From: Rotaria sp. Silwood1
Taxonomy: Eukaryota > Rotifera > Eurotatoria > Philodinida > Philodinidae
Assembly: GCA_905250075.1 (NCBI GenBank)
Contig: CAJNOP010000022.1
Coordinates: 1,513,981 to 1,577,980 of the forward strand
Length of the DNA: 64,000 bases
Reading direction: 5' to 3'
The translations under genes were made by a program, and so were the position numbers. Below are positions 58,862 to 64,000 of this stretch, one piece after another. A model generated the notes under the pieces. It searched no databases and had not been told where the DNA came from. It saw only the letters and a list, made by a program, of their open reading frames with translations. Each line of letters starts with the position of its first letter. The first letter of the stretch is position 1.

Positions 58862-60979
58862 GCATGCTTTTTTTTGAATTGATGAATCATACCATTTTGT
58901 CGATCAGCATGTGGATGAACTCGTTTAGATACACGACTTTTTCTTCTTGAGATATGGCGCGCTCAAGAGAATATATGCTAAAGAAAGATTTCTCGAGAAA
59001 AAATCTGTCGAAATTTCGAGCTTCAACTTGACTCAGATCCATTAAAAAAACAAATTATTATACGTTTCCAAACATTTATTTCTAAGATATTGGTTTATTT
59101 TCAAATAAAATGTTACTTTTCGCATTTCAATGTAGAAAATAAGTGTTTAAACAAACCAATAATGCATCTTGTAGCCCATCTTAGTCAAGTTTCAGTTCGA
59201 AATATGAATCTTTCATGTTTTCTGGAAATATAATGCCTGTATGAGAGACATAATCTTGAAAGTTCAATATCTATGATGTGAACTTAGTGGCATCCAAAAG
59301 ATATTGAACTTCATTGCTATTTGTAAAGTTCTATGTGACTTTGACAGATTACAACACAACAAACTACTGTATTCCTAAATGGGATTATGAATTTATATCT
59401 GTTTCGTACAGAGCAGAACAACAGTGCGACGAAACTTCGTGACTCTTGTTCCCAAATCTGTTTGAAATCATATCATACTAATATTTGGAGATTGAGACAT
59501 ACGAGAAGGCAACACGAATCATTCACTGTAACCAATGATTTACTTTTTTCTTTCTAAAGATAGATATTTTCTAAATTCAAACAACTCATGATTCTTCTGT
59601 ACTATATTTGATACAAGATGAGATATCATTTATGAAATCGAAATTTTGGAGCAGAACAGTGTTGATTTTATTTTTCATAGATGATAATCACTCAAATTCA
59701 TTTTCATTTAATATTTGAGTTCTCACCAAATTATATCAACATCGTGACTACACTAGAATAATATGATGTCGTATGTTTACGTTTTATGATAAGAGAACTA
59801 TTCTATTATTTTGTAGAAGAAAAAAAGTAGAATACTCTTTCAAATTAATCGTGAAATCATTCATATTTTTCTTTCGATCGTTTATGTAAAATGAGAAAAA
59901 ATAAATTATATGACCATATGCAGTCGTACGCAAATCATAACAACACTTTCATGGTCATTATTAATTTCTTATTTCTACGTCATGGTGCTGAGCTCTAAAA
60001 GTTTATTTCGAATATTATATAACGTTTAAAACAAAGACACTATTAATTTCTTTTTGTGTTGTTTGATCGGCTAGAGGAACTCTTACAGAAAACCCACTGA
60101 GACATTTTGGCAGCATTTCGTGAGAGAAATCTACCAAGGCTGTCCTAAATTTAATGAGTGTGCGACCGCTGCTACGTGGCGATTGACTACCAGTGCTTCT
60201 TAAAAGTCTATCATATAGTCCTGCACTTAGTTGTCTGCATGTGCACTATGACCTCCTCAACTTCTTTACATCAAAATTTTCGATGAGTGAGAAGTTGATG
60301 CACACTAAAGGAAGTTCTCTCTTAAAATACTCGAGATTTAATTTGATCATGCTTATCAGTATCTGCTTTCACACTCCAACGATTTCATTTTCAGTTTTCC
60401 AATTCGTTGACACCCTACAGTATTCTTTGGCCGATGAACATATCTCTGAACTAAAATTACGTCTATAAAGTTGAAAAATCAGAGGTTATGGCAGTACATC
60501 CAGAACGAAAAAAATCATTTTGAGAGAAAAAAAGCACATTCCTTTCTTTTGTAGAGTACGATTCGAAATAAGTGTTGCAGTATACAAAGGGAAACTTGGA
60601 CTACTCTTCCACTTTCTGCCCTCTGCATAGAGCATGACTATTAGATATAATATGTTGGTCTGTCTAATCTTCAAGGATTATGTGATGATTGTGGATGAAG
60701 TTCTCGTTTGCGAGTGGAATGGACCCATCGTAATCCACATTTTAATGTCGTAGAGATTAATCGGAAAGCTTTTTAGTACGCGTGACGTGCGAGTCGACCT
60801 CTTTTTTTTTAATAATAACAAGGATGAAATCAAATAGTCTGATTTTTTTGGAATAATTTTGTTTCTTGAAGCTTTAGTAAATTTAACAAAACTTGTACCC
60901 CGCAACAGAAACGCTGAGAAAGATTGAGCTTGAACCTACTTCTTCTGTTGACTGCATTCCTAGCATAAAATATATCTTA
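58862..60979. other. Interval with a diverged relative of the 47-49 kb element core
   Basis: No supported gene. The stretch about 60530-60800 resembles 48520-48870, the core of the large inverted-repeat element. Aligned words include ATTCGAAA..AGTGTTG.AGT, GGACCCATCG against GGGTCCATCG, CACATTTTAAT and AGCTTTTTA, in the same order. It looks like an old fragment of the same element family without the terminal repeats. The open frames in 60193-60905 are not coding in my view. Confidence 0.45.
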
Positions 60980-61726
60980 TCACAATGATTGCCAAGAACT
61001 CAAGTTTTTACTTTTTACAGAAAACTTCTTATCAGCTATCAGTTCTCCAAGCAGTTCGATCGCAGCTAAAATAAAACTTTTGGGCAGTGAAGGATGAACT
61101 GCAATAAACACATAATTTTTCAGTCCCTGATTACGTTTTCTTCAATATGACAATATCGTTTGAGAATTATCCTATTTACCTCTTTCTTCTTGTTTTTCAA
61201 CCCTGAGAAGTCGATTCCAATCGACTTGGCCGATTTGGGACGTTATTACATTGATATTTTTTGGTCGATTGAGTCCTTCTAACAATTGTTGCAATTTATT
61301 AATCTTTTCTTGAAATTGTCTAAGATCATTCTCCGCAAATTCATCTTCTTCTCGTTGACTACGAATTTCGTTGGTTAAAATATCAAATTGTTTCATGAAT
61401 GTCTCTTTCTCATTATTCAGTAATTGAGTGAGTTGATCACGAGCTCTATTAGCTGTTCTTTTTACTATTTCCATCGTTGAAGTTTCCCAATGATCAATCG
61501 CAGAGAACAAGTCACATGAAGAATCTTTTGACTCTTTCACATGGTTGATTTGTTCGAGCAGCTCATCATGAGCTTTTACAACGTCACGGTCGAATTGAAT
61601 TGACAACTGTTGACGGTGTTCATTAAAATGCTTGATACAAAAGTATGCATTACATCCTGTGCAATTGCACATTGCTGCATTCTTTTCACATATTGAACAT
61701 CGATTGGATGACACTCCAGTGGCCAT
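60980..61726 (-). CDS. B-box-like zinc finger / coiled-coil protein
   Basis: Two exons: 61726-61180 and 61098-60980, joined across an 81-bp GTAAAT...TTGCAG intron; 221 aa. Residues about 9-36 form a B-box-like zinc site (CSICEKNAAMCNCTGCNAYF, then CIKHFNEHRQQL). This is followed by a long helical region (about 45-170) rich in Gln, Glu and Lys (QFDILTNEIRSQREEDEFAE, QEKINKLQQLLEGLN), probably a coiled coil. This N-terminal module with HRQ(Q/E)L is common in bdelloid rotifers, where it is often followed by other domains. Here the last exon encodes a short tail (HPSLPKSFILAAIELLGELI...). The start is the ATG with context AAAAATGG at 61726; an ATG 39 nt upstream in frame is possible. There is no RING, so a ligase role is not implied. 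Confidence 0.8.
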
Positions 61727-62835
61727 TTTTGTAATCCTCAATAAGCTAATGAGACAAATATGCATAAATAAATAAAAACAAGTGCCACAATAAGGAGATC
61801 AAAACCTTTTTCATGTATACAATCTTTATTTAGCTGCTCTATATGCTTTTCGTTTGCCATTTCTTGGCTCTAAAGGTTTTTCGAAATAGCAATGTTCTGT
61901 TATGTCGTTCTATTTTAGCATAAAATTTCAGAAAAATAACAGCGTGAAAGGAAACGGCTTAGTTCAAAATTGCAATGCAGATCAGTTAATAAAGATTTTC
62001 GAATCAATTATCAAGAATAAGATTCCAAGTCTCTAGAATTAGACATGGGAATAAACAAGAATAATTGAGAATTTGCCATTTAATGGGAATTAGAGAGCCC
62101 TGTTTAGGTGTTAGCATAGTTGAGTAAAGTTCAATTTTGTTCTTTTCTGTAAATTACTAGGGTATGTACAACGATACCATCAATACGGTGGCATACAATC
62201 AGTGACTTAGATATCATTTTGTGTGTCACAGAAAGTATGCGTATTGGATGAATGAGCATGTTGTCACACAATATAATGCAGAGTAACTTTTACACAACTC
62301 TACATTTTAATTGTGCCTATGAATCATGTTTCCAAAGCATCGCAACGGAACTTCGTTTTGTTCACATATACATCTGTCAAAGAGCGGATAAGACAGCTTT
62401 TGGTTGTTTGTTTTTCACAATCTGTATGAAATTGACGATATATTACATGATCCAATGAGTAGGAGTACTTTTTTTTATTGTCCTTTATAGCTTTGCTTCT
62501 CGTTATAAGAAAATGATAACAAATTTTACTTAACTCTATATTATGAAATATATTACTGACCTTCCTATTAATACTCTTGATAAATAGTTTTAACTTATCC
62601 AAGGACGTGTCTGTTTGTTCACGCTTTGATTAGTCAAAGTCTGCCAAACAATTATAAGAATGCTTTCGAATGATGGCGCTGTTATCCACTTCACACGACT
62701 AGCAAATCAACAATAATGTGTGTATTGACCTTTAGTAGTTGATTACTTGATGTTTCTCAGGGTGTCCTCAGAGAAGTACTTGAAACTGTAATTTAGGAAG
62801 CACTGCACTGAAAAAAATTGGTACAATACCGAACC
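61727..62835. other. Upstream flank of the B-box gene
   Basis: No supported gene; the frames at 62252-62458 and 62602-62324 are opposite-strand short frames without family resemblance. Confidence 0.35.
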
Positions 62836-63296
62836 AAAAAGAGTACTGTAGACGGAAAAAAGGTTTCGTACATAGTACGGAACCTAAAAAGATTTCGAAT
62901 TCGTTGCAATTATCCGAACCATTTTAAGTTCGGTACAGACCACTTCGAAAAACTTGAAAAAGTATCCTGAGCCAATAACAATCAATTTCAGGCAGCCGAA
63001 GTTTTGCACGAAACCTTTTCAGGGCTTCGTACTGCCTTCTAAAATGGTTCAGCGCACTGGAAAAAAATTGTATGATTACGGAACCATTTTAGAAGGCAGT
63101 ACAAAACCCTGAAAAGGTTTCGTGCAAAACTTCGGCTGCCTGAAATTGATTGTTATTGGCTTAGGATACTCTTTCAAGTTTTTCGAAGTGGTCTGTACCG
63201 AACTTAAAATGGTTCGGATAATTGCAACGAATTCAAAACCTTTTTAGGCTCCGTACTATGTACGAAACCTTTTTTCCGTCTACAATACTCTTTTTA
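62836..63296. mobile_element. Near-perfect 460-bp hairpin (fold-back) element
   Basis: 62836-63048 and the reverse complement of 63082-63296 look about 95% identical. Shared blocks include AGACGGAAAAAAGGTTTCGT, ACATAGTACGGA, TTCGGTACAGACCACTTCGA, CCAATAACAATCAATTTCAG and GCAGCCGAAGTTTTGCACGA. The loop is only about 33 bp. The word GCACTG(G)AAAAAAATTG occurs just before the left arm (about 62806) and again in the loop (about 63055), so the present structure may combine two nested copies. No coding capacity. High arm identity indicates a recent origin or ongoing conversion. Confidence 0.9.
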
Positions 63297-63329
63297 GGTG
63301 TGGATGTGGCTGTGGCTGTTCTCTTTTTG

Positions 63330-63720
63330 AGCCGCACCCACACTCACATCCTGGTTGAAGATGAATGCCTAGGATAAGTAAGTAATTCCGGTACGGAATT
63401 CCGGGAACTCCTTCCAATTCCGGAATTACTCGGAATTCCAACGAATTCCGTGTAACTTCGTCTCCACCCAATTCCCGGAATTCCACACCGGAATTACTTC
63501 TCGCCCTCACCCTCACGTATGGTGATGTGGTGGAAGATGAATGCCTAGAATAAGTAAGTAATTCCGCTATGGAATTTCGGGAATTGAGTCGAGACGGAAT
63601 TATAAGGAATTTCTGGGAATTCCTGGAACCTCTTCCAATTCCGTATAGTTCCGAAATTCCGAGTACTACTCCAATTCCGGAGTTGAAAGAAATTTCTGGA
63701 GATTGTTGGTAATTCCGTCG
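63330..63720. repeat. GGAATTCC-rich tandem repeat
   Basis: Dense in GGAATTCCGG/GAATTCC words. A longer unit starting GAAGATGAATGCCTAGGATA at 63357 returns at 63533 (GAAGATGAATGCCTAGAATA), a period of 176 bp, so at least two units are present. The 189-codon minus frame across it is a by-product of the repeat. Confidence 0.8.
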
Positions 63721-64000
63721 GAACTCAGTTCCTGGTACTCCGAGAATTGGTAGAACTCGATCGATGCGGAATAGGTCTCTTATGCTGTATGATGATCGAG
63801 TTCCCGGAATCAGATGGAACTGATTTCGGTGGCGGAATTGATTCCGCAATGTTCAACATTGCCGAATAGGATGACTGCTCCTTTGAAGCGCTCTCCATCG
63901 CCAAAAAATACTTTAGACGAAGTGTTTTTCGGCAAAGAGCGTACATTCCTTTGCAATCATTTTTTCTCTATCAAAATACGAAAAAGAAAGTTAACTGGAA
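63721..64000. other. Right edge
   Basis: No supported gene. The minus frame 63946-63725 begins outside the repeat but runs into it and shows no family resemblance. Confidence 0.3.

Noticed and set aside
63280..63849. 189-codon minus-strand open frame
   Set aside because: It runs through the GGAATTCC tandem repeat and the end of the hairpin; its composition is that of the repeat.
1..64000. tRNA, rRNA and CRISPR arrays
   Set aside because: I looked for tRNA T-arm/acceptor patterns, rRNA-like GC-rich blocks and regularly spaced direct repeats and found none that hold up; a dedicated tRNA scan would be decisive.

Overview
The window is AT-rich animal-type nuclear DNA. It has short GT-AG introns, mostly 54-140 bp, and long stretches without genes. 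The gene set (plexin, GIPC, MMD/PAQR, SMKR1, a LicD/fukutin-like protein) is metazoan. It sits beside families that are heavily expanded in bdelloid rotifers: NHL and kelch propeller proteins of bacterial look, B-box proteins with an HRQQL motif, and RING/LRR proteins. I infer a bdelloid rotifer (Adineta/Rotaria type). This rests on family style and not on a marker gene.

Layout. 1-4.0 kb: 5' part of a plexin gene (minus, runs off the left edge). 4-10 kb: no gene found. 10.3-11.2 kb: fold-back repeat. 11.9-14.9 kb: complete five-exon GIPC gene (minus) with a large fold-back element in its long intron. 15.4-15.7 kb: SMKR1 (plus), head-to-head with GIPC. 16.1-20.5 kb: a large composite inverted repeat with ATCGATTA-rich flanks, a degenerate CCTAACCCCTATAC-type tandem repeat and two nested fold-back elements. 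21.3-22.3 kb: complete MMD/PAQR gene (minus). 26.3-27.5 kb: RING-LRR gene (plus). 28.5-29.7 kb: LicD/fukutin-like gene (minus). 29.7-40.8 kb: about 11 kb with no gene I can support, apart from a decayed coding remnant near 38.2-38.5 kb. 40.9-41.9 kb: seven-unit kelch gene (minus). 43.2 kb: Thr/Ser-rich 27-bp minisatellite ORF. 45.3-46.1 kb: secreted Cys-rich protein with a 23-bp microexon (minus). 47.27-49.34 kb: 2.1-kb element with about 485-bp terminal inverted repeats and a direct repeat at its edges. 51.0-52.7 kb: GMC oxidoreductase frame with two in-frame stops (minus). 57.9-58.9 kb: secreted NHL propeller (minus). 61.0-61.7 kb: B-box protein (minus). 62.84-63.30 kb: near-perfect hairpin element. 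63.3-63.7 kb: GGAATTCC-rich tandem repeat.

The genes do not form an operon or a pathway. The one functional link is that GIPC adaptors are known to bind the tails of some plexins and semaphorins, and here a GIPC gene lies next to a plexin gene; this may be chance. The most unusual property of the window is its density of fold-back (palindromic) elements of several unrelated types, some nested and two within introns of conserved genes. Three genes have a strong splice acceptor just upstream of the start codon without an obvious 5' exon, which would fit the spliced-leader trans-splicing known in bdelloids.
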